Shown piece after piece: positions 33,743 to 42,697 of a DNA stretch of 64,000 nucleotides (positions within the stretch are counted from its first letter, which is position 1; every line of letters starts with the position of its first letter). The translations under genes were made by a program, and so were the position numbers. The notes beneath the pieces are model-generated. The model made no database searches and had not been told where the DNA came from. It saw nothing but the letters and a program-made list of their open reading frames with translations. The stretch is from assembly GCA_942493045.1 (NCBI GenBank), contig OW818665.1, positions 2,418,001 to 2,482,000 of the forward strand. The letters are read 5' to 3'. The DNA comes from Teretinema sp942493045. GTDB lineage: Bacteria > Spirochaetota > Spirochaetia > Treponematales > Treponemataceae.

Positions 33743-35980
33743 ATGTACGAAAGTAACGATACCGGAAAGCGCAGGCAGCCGTTTTACCTGACTGTTGGCG
33801 TCCTGATCGATTCGGTCGATACGTACTTTAACAAAAGAATTGTATCTGACCTGATCGACGCGGGTGACGAACACTCCGTTCACATGATCTTTTATGTGGG
33901 CGGGGAGTATGTCCCCGGAGGGACAAATGGTTCCGGAATATACAACCTGCCCCACAGCGAGACTCTGCATGCCCTTATCGTAGTGCCGAACACGATATGC
34001 CCGGAAACGCCCGCCCAAGCCATTGCCGAACTGAAGACCGAATTCGGAGACCTTCCGGTTTATTCTCTTTTTGCCTCGATTCCGGATGTCTACAGCATCG
34101 TTCCGGACGAAACCAATGCCATAAAATCCCTGGTTCACCATCTAACGGATTACCATAAGTACACCAGAATAGCCGTACTGACCGGTCCGGACTCTCCTGT
34201 CAGCCTCAGCAACACCCGCCTGAAAATTATCCGCGAAACCCTGAGTGAACAGAAATTAACTCTGAAAGACGAACTGGTGTGGGAGGGCAGTTTTCGCATT
34301 GAAGACGGCAAACAGGCCGTTTCACGCCTGCTGCTGATCGAACAGGATTCACCGCAAACCCTGATCTGCCTCAATGATGAAATGGCCATCGGCGCCATCC
34401 AGGAGTTCAACGGCAATGGTATTTCCATTCCCGGAGACATCGCCGTTACCGGCTTTGACGATATTACCGAAAACACCACCTTACCCTGTCTATTATCAAC
34501 TGTTAATTATCCAGTCTGGGAAATGTTGAATGTGCTCATAGAGCGGATTATCTCCGACCAGAACGATTCTACCGTTTATGAAGGGGTAACCCGCACTTTT
34601 GAAGCCCGGTTCATGCACCGTGAGTCCTGCGGCTGTTCAGGTTTCCTGGATAAACATATTAATTCTCCGGAAGGATTTATTCCTCAGGATGAGGTTCGCT
34701 CTTCCAACGCCCGGCTGAAAAGAGCGGCCGACGCCCGGCGTAATCTGCAGGAAGTACCTGAGAGAAGCATTGAAGAAGAAGACGCAGGACCGTTCGGAAA
34801 GGCCTTCAAAACAGTGCTGAACGACATGGCCAGGGCCGGTGACTTTACAAACACCTTTGTGGATACCTTTTCGACGCTGTGGACTTCCACCCTGCTAAAA
34901 AATCCGGATCCGGAGAAGCAGATTTTTATCAACGCGATTTTTATTGACGCTTTCCGGCTGCTGATCCAGACCCGAACCCAAATGTTCACCCGCCTCCATG
35001 AAATCGACCTGGGAGCGCTTTCTTTTTACCGGGAAACAAACACACTGCTGGCGCGCAAACTGGGTGTCTTCGAAGCCTTGAAGGGAATCGGCTCTCAGCT
35101 GCCGGCGCTGGGAATTCAACGCTGTATACTGGCCACACGCAATCCGCTTATTCCGAACATCGGAGAAATCAGGCTGTCCTACAAAGAAGGCTATTTTACC
35201 GATATTCCACGCTCGTTGGGAATTCGCTTCCCGGCCCGCAAACTGCTCGATACAGAACTCTCCGCGATCAGCGACCCGTTAATCGTGCTGCCTGTTACCC
35301 ATGACTCCATAGATTACGGTTTTGTTCTGTTTACCATAACGGACAAACAATTCGACTCCCTGGAAATGATCGCCCGCCAAATGTCGCACATCCTGGCCGG
35401 GGCCATAGCCACGGATAGACTGGCTGAAAAACAGCAGGAAATGAAAACGCATATTAAAGTGTTGGAACAGGAGAACCTGGATCTTTCCAAATTGTCCGAG
35501 ATCGACGAACTGACTGCCCTGCATAACAGACGCACGCTTTATACCACCGGAAAAAAAAGATACAAAGACTGTCTATCCGCTTCTCAAAACAGCTGCTGTA
35601 TTTTTCTGGACATGGACGGGCTGAAGATTATTAATGATAATTACGGCCATAAAGATGGAGATATTGCGATTCAAGGGCTGGCCGGAATATTAAAAAACAG
35701 CTTTCGGGAAGACGACCTGGTAATCCGTTACGGCGGAGACGAATTTGTTGTGTTAATGTTCAACATAAATGAAGAAGCTGTACAAATGGCCCTGGAGCGG
35801 ATTCAGAACCAGTTGAAAGATTTTAACGATACCGGAAAGTACCCCTGGAGACTATCCAGCAGCTGGGGGTACGTCTTTGCCGACGCAACCGGCAACCCGC
35901 CGACCTTTGAGGAACTAATTGAAGAAAGTGATGCCAGGCTCTATCTGGCTAAAAAGAATCGTATACGCGTAAAACTATAG
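33743..35980 (+). CDS. Sugar-receptor-like (LacI-type) sensor with GGDEF domain
   Basis: 745 aa. Residues about 10-295 form a type-1 periplasmic-binding-protein/LacI effector fold (LTVGVLIDSVDTYFNKRIVSDL; IAVTGFDDITENTTLPC; LLSTVNYPVWEM), but there is neither a signal peptide nor an HTH, so it should sense a cytoplasmic ligand. A Cys-rich HRESCGCSG follows, then a GAF-like region (about 430-570) and a GGDEF domain at the C terminus. The catalytic GGDEF is intact (RYGGDEFVVL) with an REDD I-site upstream, so cyclase activity is likely. Ligand unknown. Confidence 0.88.
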   Translation: MYESNDTGKRRQPFYLTVGVLIDSVDTYFNKRIVSDLIDAGDEHSVHMIFYVGGEYVPGGTNGSGIYNLPHSETLHALIVVPNTICPETPAQAIAELKTEFGDLPVYSLFASIPDVYSIVPDETNAIKSLVHHLTDYHKYTRIAVLTGPDSPVSLSNTRLKIIRETLSEQKLTLKDELVWEGSFRIEDGKQAVSRLLLIEQDSPQTLICLNDEMAIGAIQEFNGNGISIPGDIAVTGFDDITENTTLPCLLSTVNYPVWEMLNVLIERIISDQNDSTVYEGVTRTFEARFMHRESCGCSGFLDKHINSPEGFIPQDEVRSSNARLKRAADARRNLQEVPERSIEEEDAGPFGKAFKTVLNDMARAGDFTNTFVDTFSTLWTSTLLKNPDPEKQIFINAIFIDAFRLLIQTRTQMFTRLHEIDLGALSFYRETNTLLARKLGVFEALKGIGSQLPALGIQRCILATRNPLIPNIGEIRLSYKEGYFTDIPRSLGIRFPARKLLDTELSAISDPLIVLPVTHDSIDYGFVLFTITDKQFDSLEMIARQMSHILAGAIATDRLAEKQQEMKTHIKVLEQENLDLSKLSEIDELTALHNRRTLYTTGKKRYKDCLSASQNSCCIFLDMDGLKIINDNYGHKDGDIAIQGLAGILKNSFREDDLVIRYGGDEFVVLMFNINEEAVQMALERIQNQLKDFNDTGKYPWRLSSSWGYVFADATGNPPTFEELIEESDARLYLAKKNRIRVKL

Positions 35981-36025
35981 TTCAGCACTTTTCGAGGCAG
36001 CGTAAAAAAAGTTATAGTCAAGGCA

Positions 36026-37078
36026 ATGAAACAGTATAACCTGCATCGCGCAAACAGAATTGTAATTTCTCTGAACCTGATCGTATTTGCCGCTTTTCTT
36101 TCCTCCTGCGCGGCTGTATCAAAAAAACCGATTCCCGCCCATACTGAATTTGCGCTGGGAACAGTATGTACGGTCAGCCTTTTTGATAAAGGATCTGAAA
36201 GCCTATACCGGCAGCTATTTGATGAATTACGCCGGCAGGAAGCGCTGTTCAGCGCGAACCGCGACGACAGCACAATCGCGTCGATCAACCGTGGCGCCGG
36301 TTTGCAGCCGGTCAACGTCGACAGTGAAACCTTTTTAGTGCTGCAGGCCGCCTTATCCTGGAGCGATCGTACTGCCGGTCTTTTCGATCCTACCATTGGA
36401 CCCTTGGTAAAATTATGGAATATCGGTACGGACAAGGCCGCGGTACCCGGAATACCGGAAATAACAGCCGCCCGAAAGCTGATCGATTACCGGCTACTGC
36501 GTCTCAATACGGACGAAAGTACAGTTTTTTTGCCATTGCAGGGAATGAAGCTGGATCTCGGCGGTATCGCCAAGGGCTACGCTGCTGACCGCCTTGCGGA
36601 AATCCTGCGACTAAACGGTATTCAAAGCGCATTAATAGACCTGGGAGGCAATGTACTGGCCCTTGGGAGCAAAGCTCCTGACCAGGATTGGACAATCGGC
36701 ATACGCAATCCGCTCTCAAATGCCGGGGACCCGATACTGTCAGTACAGATTAATAACCGTTCAGTCGTTACCTCCGGTGTGTATGAGCGTTTTTTTGAGC
36801 AGGACGGTCAACGATATCACCATATCATCAATCCTTTTACCGGATACCCCCAGAACAACGGTCTGTTATCAGTCAGCATCATTGCCCCGCTTTCAATAGA
36901 CGCCGACGCCCTGTCCACTTCTGTGTTTCTGATGGGCCGGGAAAAGGGTTTGGAGCTGGTAAACTCACTGCCTGGAATAGACGCTATTTTTATTACCGAC
37001 CAGCAGGAAGTATATCTGAGTTCGGGATTAACCGGAAAAGTCCGCGTCAGAAATTCAGAATTTTTGATCAGGGAATAA
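36026..37078 (+). CDS. apbE: FAD:protein FMN transferase, lipoprotein
   Basis: ApbE attaches FMN covalently to exported or membrane flavoproteins such as RnfG and NqrC. The 350-aa protein has a lipoprotein signal (VFAAFLSSC, lipidated Cys at about 27), the family motif LDLGGIAKGYAADRL, and the flavin-binding LIDLGGNVLALG; HHIINPFTGYP and DADALSTSVFLMG complete the active site. TATAGT ends 7 nt before the ATG (weak -35 TTTCGA), no Shine-Dalgarno. It is followed 34 bp later by a PEP-synthase-like gene. Confidence 0.93.
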   Translation: MKQYNLHRANRIVISLNLIVFAAFLSSCAAVSKKPIPAHTEFALGTVCTVSLFDKGSESLYRQLFDELRRQEALFSANRDDSTIASINRGAGLQPVNVDSETFLVLQAALSWSDRTAGLFDPTIGPLVKLWNIGTDKAAVPGIPEITAARKLIDYRLLRLNTDESTVFLPLQGMKLDLGGIAKGYAADRLAEILRLNGIQSALIDLGGNVLALGSKAPDQDWTIGIRNPLSNAGDPILSVQINNRSVVTSGVYERFFEQDGQRYHHIINPFTGYPQNNGLLSVSIIAPLSIDADALSTSVFLMGREKGLELVNSLPGIDAIFITDQQEVYLSSGLTGKVRVRNSEFLIRE

Positions 37079-37112
37079 AAGACCGGAAAAAATAAACCGC
37101 AGGAGGCGCGCT

Positions 37113-39713
37113 GTGGCAGCTTTTGACAAAATTCATTCCGGCCTGGCCGGTCTTGACCGCACCCTGGACCATATCCGCCTTGGGGACAATGTTGTCTGGC
37201 AGGTAACTTCGGTTGACGAGTACCGTCAAATGGTCAAACCGTTCGCCGCTCAGGCCATCGCCGAAAACCGCACCCTGATTTACATCCGCTTTGCGCCCCA
37301 CCAGCCAATCCTTGAAAGCCAGACCGGCTTAATAATCCATGAACTTGATCCGTCCGCCGGTTTTGAGACCTTTACCGGCGAATTACACCGCATCATCGCG
37401 GAAGCCGGTATTGACGCCTTCTATATTTTCGACTGCCTTTCGGAACTCCAGACCGCCTGGGCGGCCGACCTGATGATGGGCAATTTTTTCGTCGTAACCT
37501 GCCCCTATCTGTTCGAACTGGACACGGTAGCCTGGTTTTGCCTGCTACGCCACCGGCACAGCTACGATACCGTGGCCCGCATTCGCGAAACCACTCAACT
37601 GCTGCTGGATTTATACCCGGATGAAGCCTGCCTCTATATTCACCCCCTGAAAGTCTGGAAACGCTACTCTCCGACCATGTTTTTCCCGCACCGCATCTGC
37701 CTGGACAGGCCGGAGGAAATCTTCCCGCTGACCGACGGCGTATCCGTCAGCCGTTTTTATCGGCTGATCGGCGAAACCTCCGGCCCCGGCGATGAACAGA
37801 ACCTGGACAGCTGGGAGCGCTTTTTCCTGGAAACCAGAGAACAGCTGCAACAGGGACTGCCCTTCCTCCGCGATCCGGTTTTGTCTATGGGAGAGCGCAT
37901 CGTCGGCACCGAAAGCCGGCTACTGGCTCTGCTCCGTGAAAACTGTACCGCCGCCGACCTGTTAAGTATCAAGGACAGGATGATCGGCTCCGGGAAAATC
38001 GGCGGAAAGGCCGCCGGCATGCTGATAGCCCGGCGCATCGTCGCCCGCAAACTGCCGGAAATGGCCGATCATATCGAACCGCACGATTCATTCTTTTTGG
38101 GTTCCGATGTTTTCTACACCTATCTGGTGCATAACCGGCTCTGGAAACTGCGCATCCAACAACGCACTCCGGAAGGCTATTTTTCACGGGCCGCCGATTT
38201 GCGCGACGGCATACTGGCCGGCACCGTACCCGACCAAATCCGCGGGCAATGTCTGCGCATGCTGGAGTATTTCGGACAAAGCCCGATCATTGTCCGCTCC
38301 AGCAGCCTCCTGGAGGACAGCTTCGGCCATGCCTTCGCCGGCAAATACGAATCCATCTTCTGTGTAAACACCGGCAGCCCGGAAGACCGGCTGCACGCCT
38401 TTGAAGAAGCCGTCAAACGAGTCTACGCCAGCACCATGGACAGCTCGGCTCTGGCATACCGTCGACAGCGGGGTTTACAGGGGCAGGATGAACAAATGGC
38501 TATTTTAGTTCAGCGGGTGTCCGGCTCACTGTTCGGTGAGCTGTTCATGCCCGGAGCCGCTGGAGTCGGTTATTCATACAACACCTGGCGCTGGCACCGG
38601 GACCTGGATCCGGCCGCCGGAATGCTCCGCCTGGTAGCCGGACTGGGAACCCGTGCCGTTGACCGCACCGGAAACGACTACCCGCGCTTGGTCAGCCTCG
38701 ATCATCCTGAACTGACTCCTTCATCTTCCTCCGAAACATCCAGATACTGCCAGCGCTCAATTGATGCCCTGGACTTACGGGAACGGGCGCTAACCACCAA
38801 AACCCTGGACGAAATTGTGCCTGTCCTGCCCGCATGGCTCGCCAGCCGAATTCTGGAACACGACAGCGCTACCGAACGCCGCCTTGCCGAAAACGGCCAG
38901 AACCGGGCGGTGTGGCTGGGCACCTGTTCCGGTCTTGTTTCAGATGAACCGTTAATGAAAACCCTAGGCGCTATCCTGCGCACGCTCCAGAGCGAATACC
39001 GTAACCCCGTCGATATCGAGTTTACCGTCAACTGGACGGCCAATGGCGATTTTCTGGTTAATTTACTGCAATGCCGCCCCCTGCAAACCCCGAAAGGACC
39101 CTCTGAAAGCGGAAAATCAGATCTGGATGAAAGTGTTGTTTCAACGATAAAAAAAGAAGACCTGTTCCTGTACCTGAAGGCTGACACGATGGGTCCGCAG
39201 TTGCATTGCAAGGTGGACACGGTGCTGCTTGTCGATCCGCGCGCTTATTATGAACTGCCCTACCGGGACAAACCTTCGGTCGCGCGGGCCATCGGTGAAC
39301 TCAATAATACCTTCAGGGAAAATGGTAAGTGCGCCATGCTGATTGCCCCCGGACGGATCGGCACCACTTCTTGCGAACTCGGTGTCCCGGTATCTTTCGC
39401 TGAAATCGGAAACATGAAAATTATTTGTGAGGCGGCTTTTTCAGAAGCCGGCTACCAGCCCGAACTTTCCTACGGCAGTCATTTCTTTCAGGATTTGGTA
39501 GAAGCCTCGATTTTTTATGGCGCGATAGGTGAAAATCAGGAAACTTCGTTATTCAAGCCGGAGTTCTTCAACTCTGAAGAAAATATTCTGGAACGCCTGC
39601 TTCCCGGACACACTCTGCCTAACAGTGTATTGAGGGTCTATGAACCAAAGGATTTGTTCTTTTATTCCGATGTTTTGATGGGAAGCTGTTTGTGCGCGAG
39701 GATCAGACGATAA
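37113..39713 (+). CDS. PEP synthase/PPDK N-terminal (ATP-grasp) domain protein
   Basis: 866 aa. Residues about 290-670 match the PEP/pyruvate-binding ATP-grasp domain of PEP synthase and PPDK: KIGGKAAGMLIARRI, PIIVRSSSLLEDSFGHAFAG, KYESIFCVNTG, and a closing FLVNLLQCRPLQTPK. The swivelling phosphohistidine domain and the TIM-barrel pyruvate-binding domain of true PEP synthase are not recognisable; the first 270 residues and last 190 residues belong to no domain I know. It may be a phosphotransferase for another acceptor. GTG start with AGGAGG 7 nt upstream. It follows apbE. Confidence 0.8.
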   Translation: MAAFDKIHSGLAGLDRTLDHIRLGDNVVWQVTSVDEYRQMVKPFAAQAIAENRTLIYIRFAPHQPILESQTGLIIHELDPSAGFETFTGELHRIIAEAGIDAFYIFDCLSELQTAWAADLMMGNFFVVTCPYLFELDTVAWFCLLRHRHSYDTVARIRETTQLLLDLYPDEACLYIHPLKVWKRYSPTMFFPHRICLDRPEEIFPLTDGVSVSRFYRLIGETSGPGDEQNLDSWERFFLETREQLQQGLPFLRDPVLSMGERIVGTESRLLALLRENCTAADLLSIKDRMIGSGKIGGKAAGMLIARRIVARKLPEMADHIEPHDSFFLGSDVFYTYLVHNRLWKLRIQQRTPEGYFSRAADLRDGILAGTVPDQIRGQCLRMLEYFGQSPIIVRSSSLLEDSFGHAFAGKYESIFCVNTGSPEDRLHAFEEAVKRVYASTMDSSALAYRRQRGLQGQDEQMAILVQRVSGSLFGELFMPGAAGVGYSYNTWRWHRDLDPAAGMLRLVAGLGTRAVDRTGNDYPRLVSLDHPELTPSSSSETSRYCQRSIDALDLRERALTTKTLDEIVPVLPAWLASRILEHDSATERRLAENGQNRAVWLGTCSGLVSDEPLMKTLGAILRTLQSEYRNPVDIEFTVNWTANGDFLVNLLQCRPLQTPKGPSESGKSDLDESVVSTIKKEDLFLYLKADTMGPQLHCKVDTVLLVDPRAYYELPYRDKPSVARAIGELNNTFRENGKCAMLIAPGRIGTTSCELGVPVSFAEIGNMKIICEAAFSEAGYQPELSYGSHFFQDLVEASIFYGAIGENQETSLFKPEFFNSEENILERLLPGHTLPNSVLRVYEPKDLFFYSDVLMGSCLCARIRR

Positions 39714-40011
39714 CCACAGAATTGTCGCAATTTCCAAAAGATGAGGTTTGATACTTGTCCGCCGCCCAATCATTTTCCCAGCGGCTTTCGTCCATTAAAT
39801 AACGAAACTGATATTCACGACCCTGTTCAAGCTCAACCGTGATCGAATACAGCCCGTCTTTGTTTACCTTGAAAAGGTGTTCTGAATGACTCCAATTATT
39901 AAAGTCTCCGACCAGCGCTACGGTTTTTACGTTCCTTGTAGCTTCCGCGGGGAGTTCAAAGGTAACCTTGCAGGTTTTCCCCTTCTTGGGATATGACTTG
40001 TACAATGCCAT
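39703..40011 (-). CDS. Stand-alone CBM48/AMPK-type glycogen-binding protein
   Basis: The 102-aa protein is a single carbohydrate-binding module: KVTFELPAEATRNVKTVALVG strand pair, the hallmark GDFNNWSH, and YQFRYLMDESRWENDW with aromatic residues that bind glycogen in AMPK beta and branching enzymes. No catalytic domain is attached; such small modules in bacteria may tether a partner to glycogen. AAGGAG precedes the ATG. It overlaps the convergent 866-aa gene by 11 bp and is divergent from metK. Confidence 0.85.
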   Translation of the reverse strand: MALYKSYPKKGKTCKVTFELPAEATRNVKTVALVGDFNNWSHSEHLFKVNKDGLYSITVELEQGREYQFRYLMDESRWENDWAADKYQTSSFGNCDNSVVIV

Positions 40012-40048
40012 CGAACCGCTCCTTCTGGTTTTTCTCTCAAAAATTATG

Positions 40049-40086
40049 TATACTACGTTTAACTATAGCGAAGTTAAACTTTTTTG
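40049..40086 (+). promoter_or_regulatory. metK promoter box and palindrome/hairpin
   Basis: TATACT (40049-40054) is followed by GTTTAACT-N7-AGTTAAAC (40057-40079), a perfect eight-pair inverted repeat spanning the expected transcription start, and by six T residues. It could be an operator or a weak attenuator. No SAM riboswitch is recognisable. Confidence 0.5.
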
Positions 40087-40103
40087 CAAGGGAGATGGCA
40101 ATT

Positions 40104-41273
40104 ATGAAGAAAAACAGGCACCTTTTTACCTCGGAATCCGTCGGCGAAGGACATCCGGACAAACTTTGCGACCAGATTTCCGACGCGGTACTCGATGCCT
40201 GCCTTCGTGAAGACCCCTCCAGTCATGTCGCCTGTGAAACCTTTGCCTCCACGGCCCTAGTTTTGGTCGGCGGTGAAATAACCACCTCCACCTATGTTGA
40301 TGTACAGAAAGTAACCCGGGACATTGCCCGTGAAATCGGTTATACCGACTCCGACTTCGGACTGGACTGCGATTCCATGGCTGTTCTGGACATGATCCAT
40401 GCTCAATCCGCCGATATCAATCAGGGCGTTGTCGGTTCCGGCTTGGAAGAGTTCCGCGGGCAACAGGGCGCCGGCGACCAGGGCATGATGTTCGGTTTCG
40501 CCTGCCGGGAGACCGAAGAACTGATGCCCGCGCCGATCATGTACGCGCACGGCATCCTGCTGAAAGCCGCCGAAATGCGCAAAAGCAAACAGCTGCCCTG
40601 GCTGCGACCCGACGCCAAAAGCCAGGTCACCATCGAATATGAAGGACACACACCGCTCCGCATTGATACCGTGGTCGTCTCTCACCAGCATGATCCGCAA
40701 ATCAGTCATGGAGATATCAAAGCTGCTATCATTGAACAAATCATCAATCCGGTGCTGCTGCCTACCGGTTTACTGGACAGGGAAACCAAGTTTTTTATAA
40801 ATCCGACCGGCCGCTTTGTTATCGGCGGGCCCTTCGGTGATACCGGCCTGACCGGGCGCAAAATTATTGTTGATACCTACGGCGGCATGGGCCGGCACGG
40901 CGGCGGAGCTTTTTCAGGTAAAGATCCTTCCAAAGTAGACCGCTCCGCGGCCTACATGGCCCGCTATGTCGCCAAAAATATCGTGGCCGCCGGACTGGCC
41001 GAACGCTGTGAAATCCAGCTGGCTTACGCTATCGGAGTACCCTTCCCGGTTTCCGTAATGGTGGAAACCTTCGGTACCGGAAAGGTGGAAGCCGGCGCAA
41101 TTACCGACGCGGTGCAGGAAGTGTTTGACCTCTCTCCCGCCGGTATTATCAAGACCCTGGACCTCTGCCGACCAATCTACCAGGCTACAGCCGCCTATGG
41201 GCACTTCGGGCGCAGTCAATTCCCCTGGGAAAAGACCGACCGCGCCGAAGCCCTCAAAAAAGCTATCCGGTAA
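40104..41273 (+). CDS. metK: S-adenosylmethionine synthetase
   Basis: MetK makes SAM from methionine and ATP. The 389-aa protein begins HLFTSESVGEGHPDKLCDQ, and has the GAGDQGMMFGFA loop, GPFGDTGLTGRKIIVDTYGG and GGGAFSGKDPSKVDRSAAY signatures. AAGGGAG (40089-40094) suits ATG 40104 better than ATG 40095, which overlaps it. SAM feeds the many methylases and radical SAM enzymes of the window. It overlaps the convergent thrH gene by 11 bp. Confidence 0.97.
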   Translation: MKKNRHLFTSESVGEGHPDKLCDQISDAVLDACLREDPSSHVACETFASTALVLVGGEITTSTYVDVQKVTRDIAREIGYTDSDFGLDCDSMAVLDMIHAQSADINQGVVGSGLEEFRGQQGAGDQGMMFGFACRETEELMPAPIMYAHGILLKAAEMRKSKQLPWLRPDAKSQVTIEYEGHTPLRIDTVVVSHQHDPQISHGDIKAAIIEQIINPVLLPTGLLDRETKFFINPTGRFVIGGPFGDTGLTGRKIIVDTYGGMGRHGGGAFSGKDPSKVDRSAAYMARYVAKNIVAAGLAERCEIQLAYAIGVPFPVSVMVETFGTGKVEAGAITDAVQEVFDLSPAGIIKTLDLCRPIYQATAAYGHFGRSQFPWEKTDRAEALKKAIR

Positions 41274-41865
41274 ATTTTCCGATAAAGTCCAGCAGTTCGG
41301 AGTACTCCTCAAAAGCCGGGAGATCCGGATTCTGGGAGCGTATCCCTTCCGGAGAGCGGAACAGGGCGCCACTGTCAGCCTCACGGATCATTCCAAGGTC
41401 GTTATAGGAATCTCCGGCGGCCAATACCTTCAGATTCATGGCATGAAAAGCGGCAACCGCTTTTCGTTTGCCCTCGGTCTGGCGCAGAGTAAACCCGGTC
41501 AGCCGGCCGGAAGACTCAACATTCAGGGTATTGCAGAAAAGAGTGGGAAAATCCAGTTTTTTCATCAGCGGGTGGGCGAACTGGGTGAAAGTATCCGACA
41601 GGATTACCACCTGGGTTAGGGAGCGGGCTGTGTCAATAAACTCTTTGGCACCGGGTAGCGGATCCATTCCGCCAATCACCTTTTGAATATCCGCCAGTTT
41701 CAGCTTATTGCGGTCCAGAATGTCCAGACGAAACTTCATCAGTTTGTCATAATCCGGTTCGTCGCGCGTGGTGCGGGTAAGTTCGCTGATCCCGGTAGCT
41801 TTGGCAAATTCTATCCAGATTTCGGGAACCAGTACCCCTTCAAGATCAAGACACACTACATGCAT
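41263..41865 (-). CDS. thrH: ThrH-type phosphoserine phosphatase/homoserine phosphotransferase
   Basis: A HAD enzyme of 200 aa that dephosphorylates phosphoserine and, in Pseudomonas ThrH, also moves the phosphate to homoserine. HAD motifs are CLDLEGVLVPEIW (with the ThrH-type Glu after DL), ILSDTFTQF, the Lys in EGKRKAV, and AAGDSYNDLGMI. The length fits ThrH rather than SerB. AGGAG lies 7 nt before ATG 41865; the longer frame from 41919 has no signal. Confidence 0.88.
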   Translation of the reverse strand: MHVVCLDLEGVLVPEIWIEFAKATGISELTRTTRDEPDYDKLMKFRLDILDRNKLKLADIQKVIGGMDPLPGAKEFIDTARSLTQVVILSDTFTQFAHPLMKKLDFPTLFCNTLNVESSGRLTGFTLRQTEGKRKAVAAFHAMNLKVLAAGDSYNDLGMIREADSGALFRSPEGIRSQNPDLPAFEEYSELLDFIGKFTG

Positions 41866-41987
41866 GGCATACTCCTGCGACGCAGGGTACCAGAAAAAAC
41901 ACCTTCCCTCAAGCGCCATTTTTTTAAAAAAATTCGCAGTTTTGTATGTATTGTCGTATACTATTAAAATCTGAAGGAGATGGAATC

Positions 41988-42635
41988 ATGCTCAAAAAAA
42001 TTATCCTGGCTCTATTAGTAGCGGCTTGTGTAATCACCCCGGCCATGGCCGAGGAAGATTCAGGACTTACCACCGTAAGTATCGTCAATGACACTGGAAC
42101 GGAGATTTATAATATCTATTTCAGCCCGGAGGACGCTTCTGTATGGGGTCCGGATTTGTTAAAATCCGACCAAACCCTGGAAGACGGTGACAGTCATGAG
42201 TTCAATGTACTGTTTGAAAACGATTCGTTCAGTTTTTCGCTGATGGTTGTCGATGAAGATGATTACAGTTACACCTTAACCAGCCAGGTACTGCAAAAAG
42301 GTCAGGCCAACACCTTTACCATAACACGGGCGATTCGCGGGGACACCGTCAACCTGAATTTGATCAAGGTTACCCTGGAAAATACCCTGGACTATGATAT
42401 CTACTATCTGTTTGTTTCCCCGGATGAATCCGCGGAGTGGGGCCCGGACATCCTGGCCAGCGACCAGACCTTTGACGCCGGAGAATCGATCAGTTTCTTC
42501 GTTCCGGTAACCAAGGAATACAAATACAATGTCCGGGCCATCGATGAAGACGGCGACAGCTACAGTTTTAATATCACGCTGCGGCCGAAATCCTCCAACC
42601 CGGTATGGGAGATTGAAGCGAGCGATATGGATTAA
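41988..42635 (+). CDS. Secreted protein with two tandem copies of a small domain
   Basis: 215 aa with a clear signal peptide (MLKKIILALLVAACVITPAMA, cut before EED). The mature part consists of two homologous halves of about 90 residues; each has SP(E/D)-x2-S/A-x-WGPD(L/I)L-x-SDQT and a following beta-rich segment ending in a DEDxxSY(T/F). The halves look like beta-sandwich modules exported to the periplasm or surface. I cannot name a function. AAGGAGAT precedes the ATG; TTCGCA-N18-TATACT (41933-41962) is a usable promoter with a normal leader. A terminator follows. Confidence 0.8.
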   Translation: MLKKIILALLVAACVITPAMAEEDSGLTTVSIVNDTGTEIYNIYFSPEDASVWGPDLLKSDQTLEDGDSHEFNVLFENDSFSFSLMVVDEDDYSYTLTSQVLQKGQANTFTITRAIRGDTVNLNLIKVTLENTLDYDIYYLFVSPDESAEWGPDILASDQTFDAGESISFFVPVTKEYKYNVRAIDEDGDSYSFNITLRPKSSNPVWEIEASDMD

Positions 42636-42658
42636 TCCAACGGCTTTGCCGTTCCGCG

Positions 42659-42688
42659 AACCCGCCATAACTGATGGCGGGTTTTTTT
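42659..42688 (+). terminator. Intrinsic terminator of the two-domain secreted protein gene
   Basis: AACCCGCCAT pairs with ATGGCGGGTT around a five-base loop, followed by T residues to 42688. On the minus strand there is no T run, so it acts for the plus strand. Confidence 0.92.
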
Positions 42689-42697
42689 ACGCGTTGA

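Noticed and set aside
40012..40103. SAM riboswitch upstream of metK
   Set aside because: The leader is too short and lacks the conserved helices of known SAM riboswitches; only one simple palindrome is present.
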